This document shows positions 15,224 to 23,433 of a stretch of 41,263 bases of DNA, piece by piece (the stretch's first letter is position 1; every line of letters starts with the position of its first letter). This DNA comes from Lachnospiraceae bacterium (GTDB lineage: Bacteria > Bacillota > Clostridia > Lachnospirales > Lachnospiraceae): positions 1 to 41,263 of the forward strand of contig JAFSCH010000085.1 of the NCBI GenBank assembly GCA_017436865.1. The letters run 5' to 3'. Both the position numbers and the translations under genes were made by a program. Under the pieces are notes generated by a model. The model was not told where the DNA came from. It saw only the letters and a program-made list of their open reading frames with translations, and did no database searches.

Positions 15224-15333
15224 TGGGTTGATGTGCAGGTTATTTGTATGAAAGTGCATCTTGTAGAGTTTGAATAGTAATTAGAAAGAATATAATATAA
15301 AATACACAAAGAATAATGAGGGAGGAATCGGAT

Positions 15334-16119
15334 ATGAACGGTGTAAATAAGACCTTATACATACCCTTATATGGAAAAGCTTCGGTTAGCAAAAAGGGCA
15401 TTATTTTGCAGGATAAAAAAGCAGAAATGATATGGGAAAAGGAAGGATTTAAGCTAAAAGGAAAGGCAAAATCAAAGTGGCTGACTTACTATATGGGTAT
15501 GCGTTCTGTAGTATTCGATGTGTGGGTTAAGAAGATGTTACAGAACTATCCGTCAGCGTGTGTACTTCATATTGGTTGTGGCATGGATAGTAGAATTGAG
15601 AGAATCGGTGCTAAACAAAATGTTTGGTATGATATTGATTTTCCTGTTGTGATAGAGGAGAGAAAGAAATACTATACAGAAACCCAAAACTATCACATGA
15701 TTTCTGAGGATGCGAGTAAAACAGAATGGATTGCATCACTTCCTGAGACAGATCATGCTATCATTATCATGGAAGGTGTTTCTATGTACCTGAAATTACA
15801 GGAACTCGTAGCATTATTGAATGCTTTAAAGGAACACTTTGGAAATGTACATATTTTTATGGATTGCTATACTGAATTTGCAGCAAAAGCCTCAAAATAC
15901 AAAAATCCGATTAAAACCGTCGGAGTGCAGATGGTTTATGGCTTAGATGAACCAAAGTATTTGGAGGAACAGACGGGAATTCGGTTTGTAAAAGAGCATG
16001 ATATGACACCGATAGTGCTCATCAATGAGCTAAAAGGCTTTGAAAGATGCTTTTTTAGGCATGTTCTAGGAGGAAATTTATCAAAGAAAATGTATCGTTT
16101 ATATGAATACGAAGCGTAA
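15334..16119 (+). CDS. LCM-family class I SAM-dependent methyltransferase, 261 aa
   Basis: The leucine carboxyl methyltransferase/polyketide O-methyltransferase family is recognised by KWLTYYMGMRSVVFDVWV, the SAM loop VLHIGCGMDSRIERIG, WYDIDFPVVIEERKKYY and HAIIIMEGVSMYL. The substrate is unknown. I start at ATG 15334, seven bases after GGAGGA (15321-15326); the in-frame ATG at 15316 lies before this SD. The gene is monocistronic, with a terminator behind it. Confidence 0.88.
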   Translation: MNGVNKTLYIPLYGKASVSKKGIILQDKKAEMIWEKEGFKLKGKAKSKWLTYYMGMRSVVFDVWVKKMLQNYPSACVLHIGCGMDSRIERIGAKQNVWYDIDFPVVIEERKKYYTETQNYHMISEDASKTEWIASLPETDHAIIIMEGVSMYLKLQELVALLNALKEHFGNVHIFMDCYTEFAAKASKYKNPIKTVGVQMVYGLDEPKYLEEQTGIRFVKEHDMTPIVLINELKGFERCFFRHVLGGNLSKKMYRLYEYEA

Positions 16120-16138
16120 TTTTTAGGAACAAATTAGA

Positions 16139-16178
16139 AACAGTTCACTTGACTTAAAAGGTCAATGAACTGTTTTTA
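16139..16178 (+). terminator. Rho-independent terminator
   Basis: AACAGTTCA (16139-16147) pairs with TGAACTGTT (16166-16174), continued by TTGAC/GTCAA (16149-16153 with 16161-16165), followed by TTTTT. Confidence 0.85.
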
Positions 16179-16256
16179 AATATATTATATATAGTTTCTT
16201 TTTGGTTGATTTTGTATCGTAAAATATCGAGTTAATCTATCGTCAAAGAATAAAAA

Positions 16257-16290
16257 GTTTTGTATACTAAGAATATAAAGTATGTAAAAC
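16257..16290 (+). promoter_or_regulatory. Inverted repeat upstream of the ABC operon, possible operator
   Basis: GTTTTGTATACT (16257-16268) is mirrored by AGTATGTAAAAC (16279-16290) with one mismatch. TATACT inside the first arm could serve as a -10. It lies about 55 bases before the ABC ATPase start and would be a natural site for the XRE regulator encoded at the end of the cluster. Confidence 0.45.
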
Positions 16291-16342
16291 AAAAACAACC
16301 ATTCAGAAGGAATATGCATTACAAATATAGGAGGTATACGCA

Positions 16343-17047
16343 ATGCTAGAAATAAAGAATTTAACCAAAACCTATAAAGGTGGCAAAAAAGCGGTTTCCA
16401 ATCTATCACTTAAGGTAGAAGCAGGAGATATTTATGGATTCATTGGCCACAATGGTGCAGGAAAGACGACTTCAATTAAGTGTATCGTTGGTATTCATGA
16501 TTTCGACGAGGGAGAAATACTGGTGAATGGTATTTCTGTGAAACAAGCCCCATTAAAGTGTAAATCAGAGCTTGCCTATATACCTGACAATCCGGATTTG
16601 TATGAATATCTGACAGGAATCCAGTATTTGAACTTTATAGCAGATATGTTTGGTGTATCTGCAAAAGAGCGAGAGGAACGAATTGAGGCAGAAGCAGATG
16701 CCTTTGAAATAACAGCGGCTCTTGGAGATTTGATTTCTTCGTATTCACATGGAATGAAACAAAAGCTTGCAATCATTAGTGCATTGATTCATAAGCCGAA
16801 GCTTCTGATTTTGGATGAGCCGTTTGTTGGACTTGATCCAAAGGCAACCTTAACTCTAAAAAATAAAATGCATGCTTTATGTGAGGAAGGTAGCGCTATT
16901 TTCTTTTCTACACATGTATTGGATGTGGCAGAAAAACTCTGTAATAAAGTAGCGATTATACGTCAGGGCGAAATCATAGCGACGGGAGATATGGAGGAAC
17001 TGGTAAAGGATAGCTCTTTAGAAACAGTTTTCATGGAGGCAAATTAA
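16343..17047 (+). CDS. ABC transporter ATP-binding protein, 234 aa
   Basis: All ATPase motifs are present: Walker A GHNGAGKTT (about 36-44), a Q-loop region, signature SYSHGMKQKL, Walker B LLILDEPFVGLD and the switch His in STHVLD. It resembles exporters of the ABC-2 type. The SD is GGAGGT just before the start. The permease gene follows after 42 bases, so the two form the transporter; the substrate (antimicrobial peptide, lipid or drug) is not shown. Confidence 0.93.
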   Translation: MLEIKNLTKTYKGGKKAVSNLSLKVEAGDIYGFIGHNGAGKTTSIKCIVGIHDFDEGEILVNGISVKQAPLKCKSELAYIPDNPDLYEYLTGIQYLNFIADMFGVSAKEREERIEAEADAFEITAALGDLISSYSHGMKQKLAIISALIHKPKLLILDEPFVGLDPKATLTLKNKMHALCEEGSAIFFSTHVLDVAEKLCNKVAIIRQGEIIATGDMEELVKDSSLETVFMEAN

Positions 17048-17089
17048 ACAGATAGAAATATATATCTGTTTGGAAGGAGATTATATAAA

Positions 17090-18667
17090 GTGATTAATCA
17101 AGTGATACAGTTAAGCAGATTGCAGCTTATAAATCTGTTTGGAATCAATGAGCTGCGATATACAAAGGATAAATCGAAGAGAGCACGTTATATAGGAATT
17201 GGTTGTATTTGGTTTATTTTGATTTTAATGGTAGTAGGCTATGTTGGTGGCTTAGCCTATGGTTTGGTTTTTCTTGGGTTAGCAGATATTGTTCCATTGT
17301 ATTTATATGCGCTTGCAAGTTTGCTGATATTAGTGTTTAGTTTTTTCAAAGCAGGAAGTGTTCTTTTTTCGATGAAAGGTTATGAGATGCTGGTTTCTTT
17401 ACCTGTTTCCAAGTCGGCGATTGTAGTCAGTCGTTTTCTTAGTATGTATGTAACGAATCTATTATTGACTTTCTTAATTATGCTTCCGGGGATGCTTGTA
17501 TATAGTTATTTTGAGAAACCAGGTATAGGATTTTATGCCCTTTTTTTAATGGGTAGTCTATTTTTACCATTACTTCCATTAACGATTTCATCTATTTTAG
17601 GTGCAGGAATAACGGCAATTAGCTCACGTATGAAACATAAAAATCTAGTTGAGATAGGGCTTACGTTACTTTTGGTTATTGGTATGATGGCCTTTAGTAT
17701 GCTAGTGTCTGATAAGGAAGAAATGCTGACAGCAGACTTTTTCAAAAATCTCGGAGAGATTTTATCGGATCAGATAGGTGGTCTGTATCCACCGGCACTG
17801 TGGTTTTCAAAGGCATTAGCTGGAGAAAAGCAGGCACTTATTTTTGTATTTATTGTTCCTGCGGTTATTTTTACAGTATTTGTTCTTGTATTACAAAAGT
17901 ATTTTCAAGCTATCTGTACAGCAATTCATGCCGTTACAGCGAAGAATGACTACCAAATGACAAGCTTGCGATTAAATGGTCAGGTTACAGCCTTATGGAA
18001 AAGAGAGTTAAAGCGTTATTTTTTATCTAGTGTGTATGTAACGAATACGATTATAGGTTATGTAATGGCGGTTATTATGGCAATAGGAATTTGTTTTATG
18101 GGTGTGGAATACATGCAAACAACATTAACGGTTTCTAATCTAGAACCCATTTTAGCAAAATATATGCCATTTGGTCTTGCATGTCTCATGACAATGACTT
18201 CTATGACAAGTTGTTCGATTTCAATGGAAGGTAAGACGATTTGGCAGCTTCAGACGCTACCTATTACGAAGAAACAGATTTGTGATAGTAAGATTCTAGC
18301 CAATCTAACAGTGGCAGTACCATTTTACAGTTTGAGTGTTATTTTTCTTGCGATGCCAGTAAAGTTAACAATTATACAGCTTTTTTGGTTGATTACCATT
18401 CCGGCAGCGTATTTGCTGTTTGCCTGTGTGCTCGGAATTACGATAAATCTTGCCTTTCCGATTTTTGACTGGGAGAATGAGGTACGTGTTGTAAAACAGA
18501 GTATGTCAACATCTGTTTCGATGTTGCTTGGTATATTAAGTAGTGGCATACCACTTGCAGTAAGCATTTTTATGAGTGAAAAGTATATAAATGTATTTTT
18601 TGCAGTTGTATTGATAGGGATATTGGTAATAACAGTTTTTTTATATCAGAAGAACAATAAAAATTGA
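17090..18667 (+). CDS. ABC-2 type transporter permease, 525 aa
   Basis: A polytopic membrane protein with about 12 hydrophobic segments in two sets, separated by a cytoplasmic stretch (HAVTAKNDYQMTSLRLNGQVTALWKRELKRYFLSS). The N-terminus has the LSRLQLINLFGINELRYTKDK pattern of Firmicute ABC-2 permeases. It starts with GTG (AAGGAGA upstream). With the preceding ATPase it forms a complete two-gene exporter. Confidence 0.88.
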   Translation: MINQVIQLSRLQLINLFGINELRYTKDKSKRARYIGIGCIWFILILMVVGYVGGLAYGLVFLGLADIVPLYLYALASLLILVFSFFKAGSVLFSMKGYEMLVSLPVSKSAIVVSRFLSMYVTNLLLTFLIMLPGMLVYSYFEKPGIGFYALFLMGSLFLPLLPLTISSILGAGITAISSRMKHKNLVEIGLTLLLVIGMMAFSMLVSDKEEMLTADFFKNLGEILSDQIGGLYPPALWFSKALAGEKQALIFVFIVPAVIFTVFVLVLQKYFQAICTAIHAVTAKNDYQMTSLRLNGQVTALWKRELKRYFLSSVYVTNTIIGYVMAVIMAIGICFMGVEYMQTTLTVSNLEPILAKYMPFGLACLMTMTSMTSCSISMEGKTIWQLQTLPITKKQICDSKILANLTVAVPFYSLSVIFLAMPVKLTIIQLFWLITIPAAYLLFACVLGITINLAFPIFDWENEVRVVKQSMSTSVSMLLGILSSGIPLAVSIFMSEKYINVFFAVVLIGILVITVFLYQKNNKN

Positions 18668-18731
18668 TGGAAAAACATATTAGATTTATATATATGTGGA
18701 CACACAAAAATAAGAAGAAAGTGGAAGAAGT

Positions 18732-19841
18732 ATGAATTTATTAAGACTTAGTGAGAATATTGCATTTATGCGAAAAAAGGCAGGAATTACACAGGATGAA
18801 CTGGCGACTTTTTTAGGTGTTACAAAGGCTTCTGTCTCCAAGTGGGAAAATGGACAGAGTATGCCGGATATTTTATTGTTGCCGGAGCTTGCAACTTATT
18901 TTGATGTTTCAGTGGATGAATTACTGGGCTATGAACCGCAGCTTTCCAAGGAACAGATACAGAAGTTGTATATTGAACTGAGTGAATGCTTTGCAAGTAT
19001 GCCCTTTGAAGAGGCATTTACGAAAAGTGAAGTGTTGGTTAAAAAATACTATTCCTGTTATCGTTTTTTATTGCAGATGGGAGTATTGTGGTTAAATCAC
19101 TATATGATGGCTGAGGAAAAGGAACGACAGCTAGAGATATTGGGTAAAATTCAAAAGTTGTGTGAACACATCACAGAGCATTGTCGTGAGACAGAAATAT
19201 GCAGTGATGCCATAGGCGTAAAGGCAACCGTAGATTTGTTGTGTGGACGTGCGCAGGAGGTCATCGATGGAATGGAGGCTTTGCTGAATCCGAATCGTAT
19301 TCTGAATCAAAGTGATGGACTGCTGATTCAGGCATATATGATGGCCGGAGATAGGGAAAAGGCAGACAGTTTTACACAAGCGAGCATGTATCTTCACATG
19401 GTTGTTTTGCTGGGAGATGCCGTAAATTATTTTTCCATGCATATGCAGGAAAAGGAAATCTGTGAAGAAACCATAAGCAGATTGGACAAATTGATTGATG
19501 CATTTAAGCTAGATGGACTGAACTTGAATGTAGCAGCGATATATCAGTACCAGGCGGCAGTATATTATTCCTTGATGGGTGAAAATGAAAAAGCAATAAA
19601 GAGGCTTGAAAGATATGCAAAAACCGTAACTGATTTGTTGCATTGTGGAAGGCTACACGGAGATTCCTATTTTACAAAGCTTGATCATTGGGTTGAACAG
19701 CTTGACTTAGGTCCACAGATGCCACGTAGTAAGAAGCTGATATTAGAGAATGCAAGAGAAAATCTGAATAATCCAATATTGGCAGACTTGAAGCAGATGA
19801 AGGATTTTCTTGCGATTGAGAGAATATTGAAAGAGATATAA
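18732..19841 (+). CDS. XRE-family regulator with helical C-terminal domain, 369 aa
   Basis: Residues 5-60 are an XRE helix-turn-helix (IAFMRKKAGITQDELATFLGVTKASVSKWENGQSMPD), and DVSVDELLGYEPQLSKEQ leads into a ~300-residue helical, TPR-like domain. In this family the C-terminal part senses a ligand or peptide, and the gene often accompanies ABC exporters. Its position 64 bases after the permease suggests it controls the transporter genes; the inverted repeat at 16257 is a candidate site. Confidence 0.88.
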   Translation: MNLLRLSENIAFMRKKAGITQDELATFLGVTKASVSKWENGQSMPDILLLPELATYFDVSVDELLGYEPQLSKEQIQKLYIELSECFASMPFEEAFTKSEVLVKKYYSCYRFLLQMGVLWLNHYMMAEEKERQLEILGKIQKLCEHITEHCRETEICSDAIGVKATVDLLCGRAQEVIDGMEALLNPNRILNQSDGLLIQAYMMAGDREKADSFTQASMYLHMVVLLGDAVNYFSMHMQEKEICEETISRLDKLIDAFKLDGLNLNVAAIYQYQAAVYYSLMGENEKAIKRLERYAKTVTDLLHCGRLHGDSYFTKLDHWVEQLDLGPQMPRSKKLILENARENLNNPILADLKQMKDFLAIERILKEI

Positions 19842-19913
19842 CGAAATTAAGGGTTATAGATACAGAGAAACGAAAGAGCTAGAGCCGTAGAGAACGGCAG
19901 ATTGGAGAAAAAT

Positions 19914-20759
19914 ATGGTTAGTACATCAACGTTAATAACAGTTATCATAACATTTTTAATAACCAGTATACTGCCATTGGTGGTATGGGTTATATACGGA
20001 TTAAAGAACAAGGGAAAAGGTGCTTTCACAGCATGGTTACTTGGGGCTACAGGATTTTTTATCATGCAGGTAATTATCCGTGTACCAATATTAAATATGC
20101 TTTCGTTAACTGCAGGTTTTCAGTCATTTGTAGCAAAGCATTATGTTCTGTATTGTTTGGTTGTAGCATTTACCGCAGGATTGTTCGAATTGATTGGAAG
20201 ATATGTGGTAGCAAAGATTATGGCAAAAAATTTGACTTATGAAAGAAGCTTTGCGGCAGGACTTGGGCATGGCGGCATCGAAGCAATGATAATTATTGGA
20301 ATGACTTATTTAAATAATTTGCTTTACATTGGTATGATTAATAGTGGGACTTTTGATGGCATCGTGGAACAGACAGCAGCACTTGGAGTTGATACGACTT
20401 CTCTGGTAGCTGTTAAAGATGCATTGATTAATACCAATTCGGCTGTTTTTTTACTTGCAGGCTATGAGAGAATCTTAACGATGATTCTTCATGTGGCATT
20501 GAGCCTTATGGTATGCTATTTTGTAAGCAAAAAGCAGGACTTAAAGGGTATTCTTATCTGTCTGGCATGTCATTGGATGGTTGATTTTATAGCACCTTTA
20601 GTAAATGGTATGGCTACCGAGTATATGGGAAATATGCTTTCACAGACAACAGCCTACATAATCGTGTATGTGTTCCTTACAGCAGTTGCGGTGGTATCGG
20701 TTGTGGCAATACTGAATATTAGGAAGAATTGGAAATTAGTAGATAACAAAAATATATAA
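19914..20759 (+). CDS. YhfC-family membrane protein (putative intramembrane metalloprotease), 281 aa
   Basis: About seven or eight membrane helices. The central AAGLGHGGIEAMIIIG segment and the later LACHWMVDFIAP segment each hold a His in a membrane context, the hallmark of YhfC proteins, which are annotated as intramembrane metalloproteases distantly related to the CPBP group. I start at ATG 19914 after TGGAGAA (19903-19909). No signal peptide other than the first helix is seen. Its substrate is unknown. It is convergent with the HxlR gene. Confidence 0.85.
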   Translation: MVSTSTLITVIITFLITSILPLVVWVIYGLKNKGKGAFTAWLLGATGFFIMQVIIRVPILNMLSLTAGFQSFVAKHYVLYCLVVAFTAGLFELIGRYVVAKIMAKNLTYERSFAAGLGHGGIEAMIIIGMTYLNNLLYIGMINSGTFDGIVEQTAALGVDTTSLVAVKDALINTNSAVFLLAGYERILTMILHVALSLMVCYFVSKKQDLKGILICLACHWMVDFIAPLVNGMATEYMGNMLSQTTAYIIVYVFLTAVAVVSVVAILNIRKNWKLVDNKNI

Positions 20760-20773
20760 ACAATATAATATCC

Positions 20774-21121
20774 TTAAAATGAGGAGTTTGTATTTGAGCA
20801 GGAACTAGACTGTAAATACTCATTTCCCCAATTACACATAGCATCCAGAATAGGAGCAAGGCTTTGACCGAATTCAGTAAGATTATATTCTGTTTTTGGA
20901 GGAACGACAGGATAGACGGTTCGAGCAATCAGACCGTCTTTTTCTAATTCTCGCAGTTGCTGTGCCAGCATTTTATCGGTTGCGTGTGGCATTTTACGAT
21001 GTAATTCGCTATATCGCATGGTTCCATGTAATAAATGCCAGAGAATAATTGCTTTATATTTACCGCCGATTAGAGAAATCGTTGCTTCTACCGGGCAAGA
21101 GAAAGAGCCTTTTTTATCCAT
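20774..21121 (-). CDS. HxlR-family transcriptional regulator, 115 aa
   Basis: A winged-helix protein with the full HxlR pattern: CPVEATISLIGGKYKAIILWHLLHGTMRYSELHRKMPHATDKMLAQQLRELEKDGLI then PPKTEYNLTEFGQSLAPILDAMCNWG. Cys9 near the start is the residue often used for redox or electrophile sensing in this family. The SD is CTGGAGGT on the minus strand. It is divergent from a nitroreductase gene with a palindrome-rich 200-base region between them, the standard arrangement for HxlR control of a detoxifying flavoenzyme. Confidence 0.92.
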   Translation of the reverse strand: MDKKGSFSCPVEATISLIGGKYKAIILWHLLHGTMRYSELHRKMPHATDKMLAQQLRELEKDGLIARTVYPVVPPKTEYNLTEFGQSLAPILDAMCNWGNEYLQSSSCSNTNSSF

Positions 21122-21177
21122 AATAAACCTCCAGATATCACAAATTCGAATAATTATAATTTAGGACATAAGTGTTC

Positions 21178-21222
21178 AAAAAGTACAGTACTTACTTTTT
21201 GGTAAGTATATACCCAAAAAGT
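21178..21222. promoter_or_regulatory. Overlapping palindromes, probable HxlR operator
   Basis: AAAAAGTA (21178-21185) is mirrored by TACTTTTT (21193-21200), and the same second arm begins another inverted repeat, ACTTTTTGG (21194-21202) with CCAAAAAGT (21214-21222), whose inner GGTA/TACC also match. The right edge is 6 bases from the nitroreductase -35. Confidence 0.6.
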
Positions 21223-21228
21223 GCATTC

Positions 21229-21256
21229 TTGTATTTTTGCAGGTTGTCCATATAAT
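21229..21256 (+). promoter_or_regulatory. Nitroreductase promoter
   Basis: TTGTAT (21229-21234), a 16-base spacer and TATAAT (21251-21256), placed directly downstream of the palindromes. Confidence 0.55.
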
Positions 21257-21317
21257 AATAAATTAGGTTGACCGAAAGAACAAGAGCTCACAAAATTTTG
21301 AAAAGGACGGTTAAGAG

Positions 21318-21830
21318 ATGTCATTATTAGAACTTGCAAAAAAGCGTTATTCTGTAAGAAAATATGCGGATAGAGCAGTAGAAAGTGAAAAAATAGAAAA
21401 GATTATCGAAGCGGCACACGTTGCACCAACAGCAGCCAATTTACAGCCGGTGAGATTAATCGTAGTACAAGAGAAGGATAGTATAGATAAGCTTGGAAAA
21501 GCTGCAAATACATATGATGCACCAGTTGCTATTATTGTATGTGCTGACCACTCCAAAGCATGGATCAGACCTTTTGATGGAAAATCCATGACAGATATTG
21601 ATGCAACAATATTAACAGACCACATGATGCTGGAAGCAACGGAGCTAGGCTTGGGAACTTGTTGGATTTGTTACTTTAAAGCAGATGTTGTAAGTAAAGA
21701 ATTCAATCTGCCAAAGCATTTAGAGCCAATTAATATTTTAGCAATTGGTTATGCCGATGAAAATCCGGCAGATAGCGAACGACATAAAAATATGCGAATT
21801 CCGGTGGAGGAATTAGTTACATACTGTTAG
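21318..21830 (+). CDS. Nitroreductase family protein, 170 aa
   Basis: An FMN-dependent oxidoreductase of the short type. The N-terminal KKRYSVRKYADRAVESEKIEKIIEAAHVAPTAANLQPVRLIVV has the SxRxY and PSxxNxQPW-like FMN motifs (here PTAANLQP), and the C-terminal half holds GLGTCWICYF and LPKHLEPINILAIGYAD. It probably reduces nitro groups or quinones with NAD(P)H. Divergent HxlR control suggests induction by such compounds. Confidence 0.92.
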   Translation: MSLLELAKKRYSVRKYADRAVESEKIEKIIEAAHVAPTAANLQPVRLIVVQEKDSIDKLGKAANTYDAPVAIIVCADHSKAWIRPFDGKSMTDIDATILTDHMMLEATELGLGTCWICYFKADVVSKEFNLPKHLEPINILAIGYADENPADSERHKNMRIPVEELVTYC

Positions 21831-21877
21831 GGTTAAGGAGGGAGTGCAATCAGCCCTATCACTCATGAGAATTTGTA

Positions 21878-21920
21878 AATGGAGCTACTTGATTATCAGG
21901 TAGCTCCATTGTATATTTTA
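21878..21920 (+). terminator. Hairpin after the nitroreductase gene
   Basis: AATGGAGCTAC (21878-21888) pairs perfectly with GTAGCTCCATT (21900-21910), followed by a T-rich but not T-pure tail. It is probably a terminator of moderate strength. Confidence 0.65.
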
Positions 21921-21969
21921 CTATGATTAGATATCTATTCACATTGCTTTATAAAGAAAGGAAGAAAAA

Positions 21970-22494
21970 ATGGTACTCCTAGTTATTGATACACAGAAAT
22001 TAATTACAACTAACGCCTTATATCAGTTTGAAACCTTTGTTTCCCATGAAAAAGAATTGATAAAAAAAGCTCGTGAAAAAGGAATTGAAGTAGTATACGT
22101 TCGTCACGATGATGGTCCCGATGAGGAACTAACAAAAGGAAAAGAAGGATACGAAATATACAAAGGATTTGAACCAATGCCAAACGAAAAGATGTTTGAT
22201 AAGAATGTAAATAGTGCTTTTCATGGAACAGGATTATTAGAATATTTACAGGAAAAAGGTGAAAAAGAAATCATTATAACAGGCTTACAGACAGATTATT
22301 GCATCGATGCTACAGTAAAATGTGGTTTTGAGCATGGTTTTCATGTAATCATTCCGGCAACGACTAATACCACAGTAGATAATGCTTTTATGACCGCAGA
22401 GCAGAGCTACCGTTATCATAATGAATTTATGTGGCCAAGAAGATATGCGGAATGTATTTCGTATGAGGAAATGGTTGAAAGGATAGATAAATAA
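21970..22494 (+). CDS. Cysteine hydrolase (isochorismatase/nicotinamidase family), 174 aa
   Basis: The Asp-Lys-Cys catalytic triad is visible: VIDTQK (Asp7), FDKNVNSAF (Lys78) and GLQTDYCIDATVK (Cys111). The family cleaves amide or vinyl-ether bonds in small molecules. The length is typical. It is preceded by GGAAGAAAAA as a loose SD, and by the hairpin that ends the nitroreductase unit. Confidence 0.92.
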   Translation: MVLLVIDTQKLITTNALYQFETFVSHEKELIKKAREKGIEVVYVRHDDGPDEELTKGKEGYEIYKGFEPMPNEKMFDKNVNSAFHGTGLLEYLQEKGEKEIIITGLQTDYCIDATVKCGFEHGFHVIIPATTNTTVDNAFMTAEQSYRYHNEFMWPRRYAECISYEEMVERIDK

Positions 22495-22551
22495 GGAACA
22501 TTTATTGTTTATTGGAATATAATATGAATAAACAGCATATAGGTGTATTTT

Positions 22552-23121
22552 ATGGATGGCAATTTTTCAAGAAATGCAATGCAACATCTTAACAATGGAA
22601 TAATAGAAGAAATTGTTTCCGACAGAAATAATACTCTGATTACCGTTTCTTATACAGATTGTGTAAATTGTAATCGGAGGGAACTCGAAATCCGACTTGT
22701 GCTAGGAAATAATACCGTTATTTTTGATGAACGGGGTAGACGTATTCGCCCAAGAGACTTAATGACTGGCATGGTCATTAATGCAACCTATTCATCAGCA
22801 ATGACAAGAAGTATTCCACCACAAGCAACGGCATATATGATACGAGTAGTAAGACAGCCAAGGCAGGAAAACGTAATAGAAGGACGAATTGTTGATGTAA
22901 ACAGAAGAAATAGAAACTTTACGGTAATCAAAGATGGCAGACGACCTGATGTAATACAGTTTAATATATCAGATGATACCAGATTTTTTAATGGTTTTGG
23001 CAGACCAATGGATTTTGCAGATTTAATACCTGGATTGCGTGTAAGAGTAAATCATGCAAATTTTATGACAGCAAGTATTCCACCACAGACAACAGCTTAT
23101 ACAGTAAATATTTTAAGATAA
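22552..23121 (+). CDS. Internally duplicated beta-rich protein of unknown function, 189 aa
   Basis: Two related halves, about residues 17-100 and 108-189, each start with a strand pair (GIIEEIVSDRNNTLITV / EGRIVDVNRRNRNFTVI), pass a region with DLMTGMVINATYS / DLIPGLRVRVNHA, and end in a near-identical M-T-x-SIPPQ-x-TAY-x-V-R-type motif. The first half has a CVNC pair. There is no signal peptide. The repeats recall DUF5666-like beta units, but I do not recognise the family. I choose ATG 22552 because AGGTG (22541-22545) is at SD distance. It is followed by a strong terminator. Confidence 0.78.
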   Translation: MDGNFSRNAMQHLNNGIIEEIVSDRNNTLITVSYTDCVNCNRRELEIRLVLGNNTVIFDERGRRIRPRDLMTGMVINATYSSAMTRSIPPQATAYMIRVVRQPRQENVIEGRIVDVNRRNRNFTVIKDGRRPDVIQFNISDDTRFFNGFGRPMDFADLIPGLRVRVNHANFMTASIPPQTTAYTVNILR

Positions 23122-23141
23122 TACAGCTATTCTAAAATACT

Positions 23142-23178
23142 AAAAAGATGCAAGTGTCTTATGGCTTGCATCTTTTTT
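23142..23178 (+). terminator. Strong Rho-independent terminator
   Basis: AAAAAGATGCAAG (23142-23154) pairs with CTTGCATCTTTTT (23165-23177), 13 bp, with the T run in the 3' arm. Confidence 0.92.
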
Positions 23179-23183
23179 ATGTA

Positions 23184-23271
23184 ATAGGAAATTGCTGTAA
23201 CATAGTGGTAGTTAATAAAGAATTTACGAAGTAAATTCTTTGAGTGATTGCCGCTGGGCAATCACTTTTTT
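23184..23271 (+). repeat. Two-hairpin dispersed element, copy A
   Basis: The copy starts AGGAAATTGCTGTAACATAG and continues TGGTAGTTAA. Hairpin 1 is AAAGAATTTAC-GAA-GTAAATTCTTT (23217-23241). Hairpin 2 is GTGATTGCC (23244-23252), loop GCTG, GGCAATCAC (23257-23265), followed by TTTTTT. It shares this whole plan with copy B at 34701. The motif TAGGAAATTGC recurs just after it (23278-23288), as if a second copy had begun. Confidence 0.8.
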
Positions 23272-23358
23272 ACTTTATAGGAAATTGCCATACAGAAATT
23301 ACTTTTTGTGCATATTGTGTAGTTATTAGGCTTAAAAATATTAATTATATGTTTAATA

Positions 23359-23387
23359 TTGATTTAATTTCTTAGTAGTGAGATAAT
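23359..23387 (+). promoter_or_regulatory. Promoter for the chemoreceptor operon
   Basis: TTGATT (23359-23364), 17-base spacer, GATAAT (23382-23387). Confidence 0.5.
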
Positions 23388-23433
23388 AATATATGATACT
23401 AGTAAAATATTAAAAAATGGAGTGATGACTGAT

